Positions 27,410-36,014 are shown, counted from the first letter of the stretch. The stretch: DNA of 64,000 bases from Streptomyces ardesiacus (GCF_003112575.1 NZ_BEWC01000002.1:930001-994000); one strand, 5' to 3'. Notes: a model not told the origin generated them from the letters alone. Program-made: numbers and translations.

Positions 27410-28636
27410 ATGTCTTCTGCAGCTTCTGGAACGTCCTCCGGTACGAACGGCACGACGTCCGTCGTCGTCGCGGGTGCGCGCACCCCGATGGGGCGGCTGC
27501 TCGGCTCCCTGAAGTCCTTCTCCGGGGCCGACCTCGGCGGCTTCGCGATCAAGGCCGCCCTCGACCGCGCGGGGATCGGCGGCGACCAGGTCCAGTACGT
27601 GATCATGGGGCAGGTGCTCCAGGCCGGCGCCGGGCAGATCCCGGCCCGCCAGGCCGCCGTCAAGGCCGGCATCCCGATGAGCGTCCCGGCGCTCACGATC
27701 AACAAGGTCTGCCTCTCCGGCCTCGACGCCATCGCACTCGCCGACCAGCTCATTCGCGCGGGTGAATTCGACGTGGTCGTCGCCGGCGGCCAGGAGTCCA
27801 TGACCAATGCCCCGCACCTGCTCCCCAAGTCCCGCGAGGGCTACAAGTACGGCGCGATCGAGATGATCGACGCCATGGCGTACGACGGTCTGACCGACTC
27901 CTTCGAGAACATCGCCATGGGCGAGTCCACGGAGAAGCACAACACCCGGCTCGGCATCGGGCGCGCCGCCCAGGACGAGATCGCCGCCCTGTCCCACCAG
28001 CGCGCCGCCGCCGCCCAGAAGAACGGGGTCTTCGACGCCGAGATCACCCCGGTCGAGATCCCGCAGCGCAAGGGCGACCCGGTGCTGTTCAGCAAGGACG
28101 AGGGCATCCGCGGCGACACCACCGCCGAGTCGCTGGCCAGGCTCCGCCCGGCCTTCGCCAAGGACGGCACGATCACCGCCGGCTCCTCCTCGCAGATCTC
28201 CGACGGCGCGGCGGCCGTGGTCGTCATGAGCCGGGCCAAGGCCGAGGAACTGGGCCTGGAGTGGATCGCGGAGATCGGCGCGCACGGCAACGTCGCGGGC
28301 CCCGACAACTCTTTGCAGTCGCAGCCGTCGAACGCCATCCGGCACGCCCTGAAGAAGGAGGGCCTGACCGTCGGCGACCTGGACCTCATCGAGATCAACG
28401 AGGCGTTCGCGGCCGTCGCCGTCCAGTCAATGAAGGACCTCGGTGTTTCCACCGAAAAGGTGAACGTCAACGGCGGTGCCATCGCCCTCGGTCACCCGAT
28501 CGGCATGTCCGGCGCCCGTCTGGTGCTGCACCTGGCGCTGGAACTGAAGCGGCGCGGCGGCGGCGTCGGCGCGGCGGCGCTGTGCGGCGGCGGCGGTCAG
28601 GGCGACGCGCTGATCGTGCGGGTCCCCGGGGCCTGA
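27410..28636 (+). CDS. Acetyl-CoA C-acetyltransferase (thiolase)
   Basis: Condenses two acetyl-CoA to acetoacetyl-CoA or cleaves the reverse. The 408-residue thiolase shows the nucleophile C101 in [18 protein letters not shown], the catalytic His in [11 protein letters not shown] and the second catalytic Cys in [10 protein letters not shown]. The first 15 residues are Ser/Thr/Gly-rich and not part of the fold. AAGGGG is about ten bases before the ATG. meaB follows after 46 bases and is probably co-transcribed. Acetoacetyl-CoA made here is the substrate pool for the 3-hydroxybutyryl-CoA dehydrogenase at 10031. Confidence 0.94.
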   Translation: MSSAASGTSSGTNGTTSVVVAGARTPMGRLLGSLKSFSGADLGGFAIKAALDRAGIGGDQVQYVIMGQVLQAGAGQIPARQAAVKAGIPMSVPALTINKVCLSGLDAIALADQLIRAGEFDVVVAGGQESMTNAPHLLPKSREGYKYGAIEMIDAMAYDGLTDSFENIAMGESTEKHNTRLGIGRAAQDEIAALSHQRAAAAQKNGVFDAEITPVEIPQRKGDPVLFSKDEGIRGDTTAESLARLRPAFAKDGTITAGSSSQISDGAAAVVVMSRAKAEELGLEWIAEIGAHGNVAGPDNSLQSQPSNAIRHALKKEGLTVGDLDLIEINEAFAAVAVQSMKDLGVSTEKVNVNGGAIALGHPIGMSGARLVLHLALELKRRGGGVGAAALCGGGGQGDALIVRVPGA

Positions 28637-28682
28637 CCCCAGAGTCACGAGTTTTCACCGAGCGGAGCTGAACGGAGCTGTG

Positions 28683-29639
28683 ATGCAGGACGTCTCCTCA
28701 CTGGTGGCCCAGGCCCGAGAAGGCCGGCCGCGGGCCGTGGCCCGGCTGATCTCCCTCGTGGAGGGGGCGTCCCCGCAGCTCAGGGAGGTCATGGAGGCCC
28801 TCGCGCCGCTCACGGGCAACGCGTACGTCGTCGGCCTGACCGGCTCGCCGGGCGTCGGCAAGTCGACGTCCACCTCGGCGCTGGTGACGGCCTACCGCAA
28901 GCAGGGCAGGCGGGTCGGCGTCCTCGCCGTCGACCCGTCCTCGCCCTTCTCCGGCGGCGCGCTGCTCGGCGACCGGGTGCGGATGTCGGAGCACGCCTCC
29001 GACCCGGGCGTCTACATCCGCTCGATGGCGACCCGCGGCCACCTCGGCGGCCTCGCCTGGGCCGCGCCGCAGGCGATCCGCGTGCTCGACGCGGCCGGGT
29101 GCGACGTGGTCCTCGTCGAGACGGTGGGCGTGGGCCAGTCGGAGGTCGAGATCGCCTCCCAGGCCGACACCTCCGTCGTCCTGCTCGCCCCCGGGATGGG
29201 CGACGGCATCCAGGCCGCCAAGGCCGGAATCCTGGAGATCGGCGACGTCTACGTCGTCAACAAGGCGGACCGGGACGGTGCCGACGCCACCGCCCGCGAG
29301 CTGAACCACATGCTGGGCCTCGGCGAGGCGCGCGCCGCCGGCGACTGGCGCCCGCCCATCGTCAAGACCGTCGCCGCACGCGGCGAGGGCGTCGACGAGG
29401 TCGTCGAGGCGCTGGAGAAGCACCGCGCGTGGATGGAGGAGCGGGACGTCCTCGCCGAACGGCGCCGTGCCCGTGCGGCCCGCGAGGTGGAGACGATCGC
29501 CGTCACGACGCTGCGGGAGCGCATCGGCGACCTGCACGGCGACCGGCGCCTGGGCGCCCTCGCGGAGCGCATCGTCGCCGGGGAACTGGACCCGTACCGG
29601 GCGGCGGACGAACTGGTGGCGGGGCTGACACGGGGCTGA
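28683..29639 (+). CDS. meaB: MeaB/ArgK family GTPase, mutase chaperone
   Basis: G3E-type P-loop GTPase that protects and reactivates adenosylcobalamin-dependent acyl-CoA mutases. The 318-residue product has G1 GSPGVGKST (54-62), the DPSSPFSGGALLGDR Mg/switch region, ETVGVGQSE as G3 and NKAD as G4, ending in a helical dimerisation arm. The ATG at 28683 is preferred to the overlapping GTG at 28680 because GGAG lies five bases upstream. The likely client, icmA, is about 9 kb downstream on the same strand, and the cofactor-making adenosyltransferase is 21 kb upstream. Confidence 0.95.
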   Translation: MQDVSSLVAQAREGRPRAVARLISLVEGASPQLREVMEALAPLTGNAYVVGLTGSPGVGKSTSTSALVTAYRKQGRRVGVLAVDPSSPFSGGALLGDRVRMSEHASDPGVYIRSMATRGHLGGLAWAAPQAIRVLDAAGCDVVLVETVGVGQSEVEIASQADTSVVLLAPGMGDGIQAAKAGILEIGDVYVVNKADRDGADATARELNHMLGLGEARAAGDWRPPIVKTVAARGEGVDEVVEALEKHRAWMEERDVLAERRRARAAREVETIAVTTLRERIGDLHGDRRLGALAERIVAGELDPYRAADELVAGLTRG

Positions 29640-29723
29640 CGCGGGCCGAGCGGGCGGGGCCGGTGAACGGCCTCGCCGGAAAATCCTCCCGGAGGGGAGA
29701 TTCCACGGGCTAAGGTGACGCGC

Positions 29724-29744
29724 ATGTTCCTCCTCTTGGCATAG
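29724..29744 (+). CDS. Possible six-codon leader peptide (MFLLLA)
   Basis: ATG TTC CTC CTC TTG GCA TAG reads MFLLLA and is preceded by AAGGTG at a fitting distance of about five bases. It lies 85 bases upstream of the MFS transporter start and is followed by a hairpin, an arrangement seen in translation-attenuation leaders of resistance or transport genes. No family is recognised and translation is unproven. Confidence 0.4.
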   Translation: MFLLLA

Positions 29745-29757
29745 GGCCCGCCCCGCA

Positions 29758-29783
29758 CGCGACCGCCGTGTCCGGCCGTCGCG
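29758..29783 (+). promoter_or_regulatory. Hairpin between leader ORF and transporter gene
   Basis: CGCGAC (29758-29763) pairs with GTCGCG (29778-29783), and after one mismatch four more pairs close on the loop TGTC. It starts 14 bases after the leader stop codon, suitable for an attenuator that changes with ribosome position. Confidence 0.4.
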
Positions 29784-29828
29784 CGCATCGGCGTCCCCTC
29801 GTTGCCTTCCCGTTGAGGAACCCTTCGC

Positions 29829-31115
29829 GTGTCCACGCCCCTGCCGCGGCCCTCGTACGCCGCCGTGCTCCGTGTCCCCCATGCCCGCCGCACGTTCGCG
29901 GCCGCCCTCGTCGGGCGGCTGTCCTACGGCACGGTCTCCCTCGCCCTGATGCTCTCCCTGACCCGGTCCACCGGGTCGTACGCCGTGGCCGGTCTGGTCA
30001 TGGCGCTCTTCGGCGCCATGGGCGTTCTCCTGTCCCCCTACCGGGCCACCCTCGTCGACCGGCACGGTCCGCGCAGGGCGCTCCTGCCCATGGCCCTGCT
30101 GTACGCGGCGCTGCTCTGCGTGCTGGCGGCGGCCTGCCGGCGGCCGGGCACGCCCGAGGCCGTCCTCGCGGTGCTCGCCGCGCTCGCGGGCGCCTGCCCG
30201 CCCCCGCTCGGCCCCACGATGCGCGCGGTGTGGGCGGAACTGCTGCCCGACCGCGCCCTGCTCCAGCGCGCCTACAGCCTGGACGGCGTCGCCGAGGAAC
30301 TGCTCTTCGTCTCCGGCCCGCTGCTGGTCGGCGCCGTCGTCGCCGTCGCCCCGCCGACCGCCGGCGTCGTGCTCAGCGCGGTGCTGGTGGCGGTCGGCAC
30401 CCTCGCCTTCGTCACCTCCGCGACGACCGCCGCGCTGCGTCCGGCGGGGCGGGAGAAGGGCGAGGACGCCGTACCCGGGGGCGGGGCCACCGGGCAGGCC
30501 CGCGCCCTGCTGCAGCCGGTCGTCGTCGCGGCGGGCGTCGGCGTCTCGGTGAGCGCCGTCGACCTCCTCGTCGTCGCCTACGCGGGGGAGCGCGGCCTCG
30601 GGGACGGCGCCGTCGCCTGGGTGCTCGCGGCACTGTCCGTGGGCAGCGCGGTCGGCGGTCTCGCCAACGGCGCCGTCGCCTGGACGTCCCCCACCCGCGC
30701 CCGGCTCCCGTTCTTCGCGGCCGGACTCGGCCTCTGCCTCGCCGCCGCGGGCCTCGCCCCCGGTCTCGGCACGCTGCTCCCGGCCGTCATGTGCGCGGGC
30801 CTGTTCGTCGCCCCGGCGCTGACCACCGCCTACCTCATCGCCGACGAGAGCGCGGCGCCCGGGTTCCGGGTCCGGGCGGGCACGTGGTGCAACACCGCGG
30901 TCAACGCCGGGAGTTCGGCCGGGGCAGCCGCCGTGGGGCTGTTGGTGGAGCGGCTGCCCCTGCCGGTGTGCTTCGCCCTTTCCGGCGCGGTCGCCGCGGC
31001 GGCGGCCCTGGTGCCGGGGCCGGTCAGTCGTCGTCGGAGCCGTGCGCGTCGTGCGCGTCGTCCGCGTCCTCCCCGTCACGAGAGTCGTGCCGGTCGTGCG
31101 AGCGGTCGGCCGTGA
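29829..31115 (+). CDS. MFS-type transporter
   Basis: 428-residue integral membrane protein with about 12 hydrophobic segments and no large soluble domain. The family is MFS, with the loop motif RATLVDRHGPRRALL between helices 2 and 3 resembling MFS motif A. The substrate is unknown; drug or metabolite efflux is the usual role. The start is GTG 29829 with GAGGA about ten bases upstream. The last 30 residues are almost pure Arg, Ala, Pro and Ser, and are encoded antisense to the acidic C-terminus of the convergent PepSY gene, so the frame runs 92 bases into that gene. A possible leader peptide precedes it. Confidence 0.85.
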   Translation: MSTPLPRPSYAAVLRVPHARRTFAAALVGRLSYGTVSLALMLSLTRSTGSYAVAGLVMALFGAMGVLLSPYRATLVDRHGPRRALLPMALLYAALLCVLAAACRRPGTPEAVLAVLAALAGACPPPLGPTMRAVWAELLPDRALLQRAYSLDGVAEELLFVSGPLLVGAVVAVAPPTAGVVLSAVLVAVGTLAFVTSATTAALRPAGREKGEDAVPGGGATGQARALLQPVVVAAGVGVSVSAVDLLVVAYAGERGLGDGAVAWVLAALSVGSAVGGLANGAVAWTSPTRARLPFFAAGLGLCLAAAGLAPGLGTLLPAVMCAGLFVAPALTTAYLIADESAAPGFRVRAGTWCNTAVNAGSSAGAAAVGLLVERLPLPVCFALSGAVAAAAALVPGPVSRRRSRARRARRPRPPRHESRAGRASGRP

Positions 31116-31764
31116 CCTTGCCCGTCCTCGCGTCGACCCGCCACTCCCGCTCGCCCTTGCCGGAGGCGTACGTCTCGACCTCCCAGGCGGGCCTGCCGTC
31201 GCCGTAGTGACCGTCCTCGTCCAGCTCGACCGAGGTCACGGTCCCGTGTCCCGCCGCGGCGCGCGCGGCCGCGGCGGCGTCGACGGAGGTGCCCTTGAGC
31301 GCCGCGCGCACCTCGGCGGTGTCGTCCTCGTCGTCGTCCCGCTCCGAGCCGAGGACCTTGCCGGTGACCGCGTCGACCTGGACGTCGTGCCAGGTGCCGT
31401 CGCCCGCGAGGACGTCGACCTCCCAGGCCGCGCGCTCCCGGCGGTCGTCGGCGTCGCCGCGGTCGCCGTCGTCGTCGTCCTCGTCGTCCAGCTCGGCGGA
31501 GACGGCGGTGCCCGGGGTGTCCGCCAGCGCGGCGGCGAGGGCGTCGGCCGCCGTGACCTCCGCCGAGGCGGCGCGGGCCCCGTCCTCGCGGTCGTCGTCG
31601 CGGTCGTCGGCCTCGTCCCGTACGCCGCCGTCGTCCGGCACGCTCACGTCCGCGCGGGGCGCGGTGCCCCGCCCGTCGTCCCCCGTCGTCGCCAGAGCCG
31701 TCGCCGTACCGCCTCCGGCCAGCGCGGCGGCGGCCAGGGCGGCGATCACGATCTTGCGCTTCAT
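31024..31764 (-). CDS. Secreted acidic protein with two PepSY domains
   Basis: 246-residue exported protein. Signal peptide about 1-25 (KRKIVIAALAAAALAGGGTATALA), then two PepSY-type modules, each with the W-E-V-x...DA-TGK pattern (AAWEVDVLAG...VDAVTGKVLG and PAWEVETYAS...VDARTGKVTA). They are joined and flanked by Asp-rich strings. PepSY modules inhibit proteases or bind metals or peptides outside the cell. GGAGGG is about seven bases before the ATG at 31764. It is divergent from an OmpR-type two-component system whose kinase also has an Asp-rich sensor loop, so the three genes probably form one signalling unit. Confidence 0.88.
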   Translation of the reverse strand: MKRKIVIAALAAAALAGGGTATALATTGDDGRGTAPRADVSVPDDGGVRDEADDRDDDREDGARAASAEVTAADALAAALADTPGTAVSAELDDEDDDDGDRGDADDRRERAAWEVDVLAGDGTWHDVQVDAVTGKVLGSERDDDEDDTAEVRAALKGTSVDAAAAARAAAGHGTVTSVELDEDGHYGDGRPAWEVETYASGKGEREWRVDARTGKVTADRSHDRHDSRDGEDADDAHDAHGSDDD

Positions 31765-31799
31765 GCGGTTCCCTCCGAGTCGTCGGACATCGTCCACAG

Positions 31800-31886
31800 T
31801 CCAGTGGTTCCAGTGGTTCTCGACGTACTCACTGTCGGTGGCCGACGCTGAGGCCGAGCTGAAGCCGCCTGAAGCGATCTTCAGCT
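31800..31886. promoter_or_regulatory. Operator-like repeats between PepSY gene and two-component genes
   Basis: Two tandem copies of TCCAGTGGT occur at 31800-31808 and 31809-31817. Nearer the regulator gene, CTGAAG occurs at 31859-31864 and 31869-31874, a 10-bp step (one helical turn), and AGCTGAAG (31857-31864) is inverted as CTTCAGCT at 31879-31886. Direct repeats with helical-turn spacing are the usual binding sites of OmpR-family regulators, so autoregulation and control of the PepSY gene are likely. Confidence 0.6.
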
Positions 31887-31907
31887 GCGCTTTGCCACTC
31901 TTGACGC

Positions 31908-32570
31908 ATGCGCCTGTTGATCGTGGAGGACGAGAAGCGCCTCGCCGTGTCGCTCGCCAAGGGCCTCACCGCCGAGGGATACGCCGTGGACGTCGTCCAC
32001 GACGGCCTGGAGGGACTGCACCGGGCCGGCGAGGGCGTCTACGACCTCGTCATCCTCGACATCATGCTGCCCGGCCTCAACGGCTACCGGGTCTGCGCCG
32101 CCCTGCGCGCCGCCGGGCACGACGTACCGATCCTGATGCTCACCGCCAAGGACGGCGAGTACGACGAGGCCGAGGGCCTGGACACGGGCGCCGACGACTA
32201 CCTCACCAAGCCCTTCTCGTACGTCGTCCTCGTCGCCCGTGTGAAGGCCCTGCTGCGGCGGCGGGGCGCCGGGGCCTCGCCCGTCCACGTCCACGGCGAC
32301 CTCAGGGTCGACACCGCGGCCCGCCGGGTGTTCCTCGGCGAGGACGAGGTCACCCTCACCGCCAAGGAGTTCGCGGTCCTGGAGCAGCTCGTGGTGCGGG
32401 CCGGGCAGGTGGTCTCCAAGGCGGAGATCCTGGAGCACGTCTGGGACTTCGCCTACGACGGCGACCCCAACATCGTCGAGGTGTACGTCAGCGCGCTCAG
32501 GCGCAAGCTGCGCGCCGGGCTCATCCGCACCGTGCGCGGCGCCGGCTACCGGCTGGACACCGGCCGGTGA
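31908..32570 (+). CDS. OmpR/PhoB-family response regulator
   Basis: 220-residue regulator. The receiver domain has E8/D9 in VEDEK, phospho-acceptor D51 in LVILDIMLP, and K at LTKPFSY; the C-terminal winged helix (about 125-218) contains LTAKEFAVLEQL and VEVYVSALRRKL. Its last codons overlap the kinase start (GTGA at 32567-32570), so the pair is translationally coupled. The divergent PepSY gene is the probable target. Confidence 0.95.
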   Translation: MRLLIVEDEKRLAVSLAKGLTAEGYAVDVVHDGLEGLHRAGEGVYDLVILDIMLPGLNGYRVCAALRAAGHDVPILMLTAKDGEYDEAEGLDTGADDYLTKPFSYVVLVARVKALLRRRGAGASPVHVHGDLRVDTAARRVFLGEDEVTLTAKEFAVLEQLVVRAGQVVSKAEILEHVWDFAYDGDPNIVEVYVSALRRKLRAGLIRTVRGAGYRLDTGR

Positions 32571-33991
32571 GCCGCCTCTTCGGCTCCGTGCGGGCCCGCG
32601 CCACGCTGGCCGCGACCCTCGTGGTCGCCGTCGCACTCGTCGCGGCCGGCACCGCCGTGCTGCTGTCCCTGCGCTCCAACCTGCTCGGCGAGGCGGGCAC
32701 CCAGGCCGAGCGCTCGGCGCGGGACGTGGCGACCTCGCTGGCCGTCGGAACGCGGTACCCGGAACTGAACCTGGACGACGACGAACGCCCCGTGCAGGTC
32801 GTCGACGAGGCGGGCACCCTGGTCGCCGCCACCGAGGACCTGGACCGGATCACCGGCACCGGCGTCGACGCGGTGAGACCCGTGCACGGCACCGCGGACG
32901 ACACCGACGACGGCAACCCGGACGACGACGACACCGACGCGTCGCTGGAGGCGGGGGAGATCGGCGAGCCGGCCACCGTCGGCGACGGCACCGCGACCAT
33001 CGACGGCGACACGGAGGACTACCGCTTCGTCGCCGTCCCCGTGGAGACCCGCGCCGGCGACCGGCTCACCGTCTACGCCGGTGCCCCGCTCTCGGCCGAA
33101 CACGGCGCCGTGAACACCGCGCTCACGGTGATGCTGATCGGCTTCCCGCTGCTGCTCGCGGTCGTCGCATGGGTGACCTGGCTGGTCACCCGGCGCGCGC
33201 TGCGCCCGGTGGAGGGCATCCGGCGGGAGATGGCCGCGATCACCGCCAGTGAGGACCTGGCCCGCCGCGTCCCGGTGCCCGGCACCCACGACGAGGTGGC
33301 CCGGCTCGCCTCGACCACCAACGAGACGCTGGCCGCGCTGGAGTCCTCGGTGGAGCGCCAGCGCCGGTTCGTCGCCGACGCCTCGCACGAGCTGCGCAGC
33401 CCGATCGCCTCGCTGCGCACCCAGCTGGAGGTGGCCGCCGCCCACCCCGAACTGCTGGATCTCGACGGCGCCGTGGAGGACACCGTGCGGCTCCAGCGGC
33501 TCGCCGCCGACCTGCTGCTGCTGGCCAGGCTGGACGCGGGGGAGCGGCCCGCCGACGGCCGGGTCGACCTGGCCGCCCTCGCGCGGGAGGCCGCCGGGGG
33601 ACGGGCGGGGGTGAGTGTGCGGGTCGGCGACGAGGGCCCGGTGGGCGTGGCCGGATCGCGGGGGCAGCTGGGGCGGGTGCTGGCCAATCTGCTGGACAAC
33701 GCCCAGCGGCACGCGCGCTCGGCGGTGGAGGTGTCCGTGCGCCGGGACGGGGACGTGGCGGTGGTCGCCGTGGCCGACGACGGCGAGGGGGTGCCGGCCG
33801 CCGACCGGGAGCGGATCTTCGAGCGCTTCGTGCGGCTCGACGCGGCCCGCAGCCGCGACGACGGCGGGGCCGGTCTCGGGCTGGCCATCGCCCGCGACGT
33901 CGCCGTACGCCACGGCGGCACGCTCACGGTGCACGACGCGCCGGCAGGCGGCGCCCTGTTCGAGCTCCGCCTGCCGGGTGCCCGTGCCTGA
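32567..33991 (+). CDS. Sensor histidine kinase with acidic sensor loop
   Basis: 474-residue membrane kinase: TM1 about 15-33, an extracellular loop (about 40-180), TM2 about 185-207, HAMP, HisKA with H274 in FVADASHELRSPIASLR, and a HATPase with LLDNAQRHARS and GAGLGLAIARDVAVRHGG. The extracellular loop includes the string DDTDDGNPDDDDTD at about 111-124. Such clusters suggest cation sensing, and the divergent PepSY protein is similarly Asp-rich. The GTG start overlaps the regulator stop. Confidence 0.94.
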   Translation: MSRLFGSVRARATLAATLVVAVALVAAGTAVLLSLRSNLLGEAGTQAERSARDVATSLAVGTRYPELNLDDDERPVQVVDEAGTLVAATEDLDRITGTGVDAVRPVHGTADDTDDGNPDDDDTDASLEAGEIGEPATVGDGTATIDGDTEDYRFVAVPVETRAGDRLTVYAGAPLSAEHGAVNTALTVMLIGFPLLLAVVAWVTWLVTRRALRPVEGIRREMAAITASEDLARRVPVPGTHDEVARLASTTNETLAALESSVERQRRFVADASHELRSPIASLRTQLEVAAAHPELLDLDGAVEDTVRLQRLAADLLLLARLDAGERPADGRVDLAALAREAAGGRAGVSVRVGDEGPVGVAGSRGQLGRVLANLLDNAQRHARSAVEVSVRRDGDVAVVAVADDGEGVPAADRERIFERFVRLDAARSRDDGGAGLGLAIARDVAVRHGGTLTVHDAPAGGALFELRLPGARA

Positions 33992-34011
33992 GCGGGCTCA
34001 GGGGGACGTGG

Positions 34012-34488
34012 TCAGGGACGTCCCCGCTGTCCGCGCAGGTGCTCGGCGATGGGCCTGAGCGCCTTGTCCAGCTCCGTCAGGTCCTCCGGGGCCAGCAGGT
34101 CGATGAAGTGCCTGCGGACGGAGGCCACGTGGTGCGGGGCGACCTTGCGCATGGTCTCCAGGCCGTGCTCGGTGAGGACGGCGAAGAGCCCGCGGCGGTC
34201 GGACTCGCAGTTCTCCCGCCGGACCAGGTTCGCGTTCTCCATGCGGGTGATCTGGTGGGAGAGGCGGCTCTTGGACTGCATCGTGGCGGTGGCCAGGTCG
34301 CTCATCCGCATCCTGTCGTCCTCCGACTCGGAGAGGTTCACCAGGATCTCGTAGTCGTTCATTGTCAGGCCGAACGGCTGCAGGTCCTTCTCGAGCTGGT
34401 GCGTCAACAGCCTGTTGACCTCCAGGTGGGTGCGCCAGGCACACTGCTCCGTATCGGTCAGCCAGCGAGTGGCCGTCTCGGTCTCCAT
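34012..34488 (-). CDS. MarR family transcriptional regulator
   Basis: 158-residue winged-helix regulator. The HTH and wing cover about 45-110, with MSDLATATMQSKSRLSHQI and the wing NCESDRRGLFAVLTEHG; terminal helices make the dimer interface. It contains Cys near positions 16 and 96, so redox or ligand sensing is possible. The AIM24 operon ends about 100 bases further on in the same orientation. A palindrome and a -10-like element stand directly before the ATG, suggesting autoregulation and a leaderless or near-leaderless transcript. Confidence 0.92.
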   Translation of the reverse strand: METETATRWLTDTEQCAWRTHLEVNRLLTHQLEKDLQPFGLTMNDYEILVNLSESEDDRMRMSDLATATMQSKSRLSHQITRMENANLVRRENCESDRRGLFAVLTEHGLETMRKVAPHHVASVRRHFIDLLAPEDLTELDKALRPIAEHLRGQRGRP

Positions 34489-34494
34489 GAATGA

Positions 34495-34510
34495 AGTCTA
34501 CCTAAAAGGT
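34495..34510 (-). promoter_or_regulatory. Palindrome and -10 element upstream of the MarR gene
   Basis: ACCT-AAA-AGGT (34500-34510) is a perfect 4+4 palindrome. It abuts TAGACT (minus strand, 34500-34495), a good -10 hexamer, six bases before the ATG. No convincing -35 or ribosome site is seen. A repressor at this palindrome would block its own gene. Confidence 0.5.
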
Positions 34511-34589
34511 TGAAAGGCGAACTAGTGAGGGGTTTTCCGTGACGGTGACGGTGCGCACGCGTTCGATGTCACACTCCGCAGATTACCGC

Positions 34590-35366
34590 TCACAGCCCGA
34601 AGCGGCGTTGGAGGTCCCCCAGCTGTCCGGGAAGCCCCGGTCCCCCCGAGCGGCCTCCCTGCGCTCCGGAAGCGCCGCCTCCGGGCACCCCGGCCTGCTG
34701 CGGCGGAGCCCCCACGTCCTGCTCCGCCATCAGCACCTCGCTCGACTGCAGCAGCACCGTCCCCGCCCCCACGAACTCGAACTGGTGCTCCTCCCCGGAG
34801 GCCCCGCCGAGCCCCGTCATCGCACGTAGACCGCCCAGCAGGCCGGTCAAGTACCCGTGGTCGTAGTGGTGGCACGGGGACGGGCAGTCGGCCCAGCCGA
34901 CCAGGGCCTGCGGGTCGACCCGGATCGGCGGTTCCATGAACACCACCGGACCGTTGGAGGCGGCCACGAACTTCCCGGTCCCGATCAGCGTCAGGAAGCC
35001 CGGCACGATCGACTGCTTGAGCGCGAGGCTTGGCTGAAAAGCGAGCAGGTTGCCCGAGCGAATGGTCAGATTGCCGTCTTCCAGGTCGTACGAGTTCACG
35101 TCGAAGGCCCGGTCGGCGAGGAGCATCTTGCCCGAGCCCTCCGCCACGACCCAGTCGCTCGCGTGCAGAGGCGAATGGAACGACGTGCGCACCAGACGGT
35201 CCAGCCGGCCGTGCCCGATCCCGTGGAAATCGATCGCCCCGTAGTAGGCGATCATCTTCCCCTTCTGCAGGAACCACTGGCTCCCCTTGAGCTCCACACA
35301 GAAGGTGTACGCGTTGACGTTGTCGTCGGCCGGCAGTGTCGCCGGGTCGTGGTGGACCGTGCTCAC
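34590..35366 (-). CDS. AIM24 family protein (third of three)
   Basis: 258-residue protein of the AIM24/TerB-associated beta-sandwich family (bacterial members formerly DUF124); the role is unknown. It shows the typical strand pattern with FLQKGKMIAYYGAIDF, GSGKMLLADRAFDV and FEFVGAGTVLLQSSE. It differs from its two neighbours in a C-terminal tail of about 45 Gly/Pro/Gln-rich residues and a CPSPCHHYDHG insertion holding two Cys and three His, possibly metal-binding. The GTG start overlaps the previous gene's stop (GTGA at 35363-35366). Confidence 0.85.
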   Translation of the reverse strand: MSTVHHDPATLPADDNVNAYTFCVELKGSQWFLQKGKMIAYYGAIDFHGIGHGRLDRLVRTSFHSPLHASDWVVAEGSGKMLLADRAFDVNSYDLEDGNLTIRSGNLLAFQPSLALKQSIVPGFLTLIGTGKFVAASNGPVVFMEPPIRVDPQALVGWADCPSPCHHYDHGYLTGLLGGLRAMTGLGGASGEEHQFEFVGAGTVLLQSSEVLMAEQDVGAPPQQAGVPGGGASGAQGGRSGGPGLPGQLGDLQRRFGL

Positions 35367-36013
35367 AGCTTCTCCTCCGAGGCCTGGACGAACACCGTGC
35401 CGCTGCCGCTCAGCTCCAGCTGGAACGCCTCGCCGGAGCCGCGCCCGACCATGTCCCGCCAGCCCAGGGCCGTGGAGAGTCTGTTGCGCACGTCGCCGTG
35501 GTGGGCGACGTAGGCCTGCGGATCGACGTGGACCGGACGCTGCGGGGTGATGGGCACCTCGAAGACCCCGCCGTGGGCCATCACGGCCACCGCGCCGTGG
35601 CCCCTGAGGGACGTGGTGAACAGCCCCTGCCCGCTCACCTGGCCCCGCACCATGCCCATGACCCCGCCCTGCGAGCCCAGGAACACGGTGCTCTGCTCCA
35701 GGCTGCCCTCGAAGGCGAGCAGGCGGTCCGCCTCCACGTACAGCGTGTCACCCGAAAGGTTGATCACCTGGACGTGGTGGCCGCCGTGCCCGAAGAAGAC
35801 GGTGCCGCTGCCCTCCACGGTCATCAGCGGTGTGTCCTCGTTGGCCACCCGGCGGCCGATCATCGACATGACACCGCCCTGTCCGCCGCGCAGGTTGGGG
35901 GTGAAGGACACCTCGCCCCGGTAGGCGAGCATCGCCCCGCGCTGGCTGAACAGCCGCTGTCCGGGAGTGACGGTCGCCCGGACCATCTTGGAGTTGATCT
36001 CGTCGAAGGCCAT
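35363..36013 (-). CDS. AIM24 family protein (second of three)
   Basis: 216-residue AIM24-family protein. The family repeats are seen in VTPGQRLFSQRGAMLAYRG, GSGTVFFGHGGHHVQVINL and the C-terminal FQLELSGSGTVFVQASEEKL. No signal peptide or membrane span. I chose the ATG at 36013 (MAFDEINSKMVRATV), one base after the previous stop; an ATG three codons upstream has no room for a ribosome site. Middle gene of a compact three-gene operon of paralogs. Confidence 0.87.
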   Translation of the reverse strand: MAFDEINSKMVRATVTPGQRLFSQRGAMLAYRGEVSFTPNLRGGQGGVMSMIGRRVANEDTPLMTVEGSGTVFFGHGGHHVQVINLSGDTLYVEADRLLAFEGSLEQSTVFLGSQGGVMGMVRGQVSGQGLFTTSLRGHGAVAVMAHGGVFEVPITPQRPVHVDPQAYVAHHGDVRNRLSTALGWRDMVGRGSGEAFQLELSGSGTVFVQASEEKL

Positions 36014-36014
36014 C

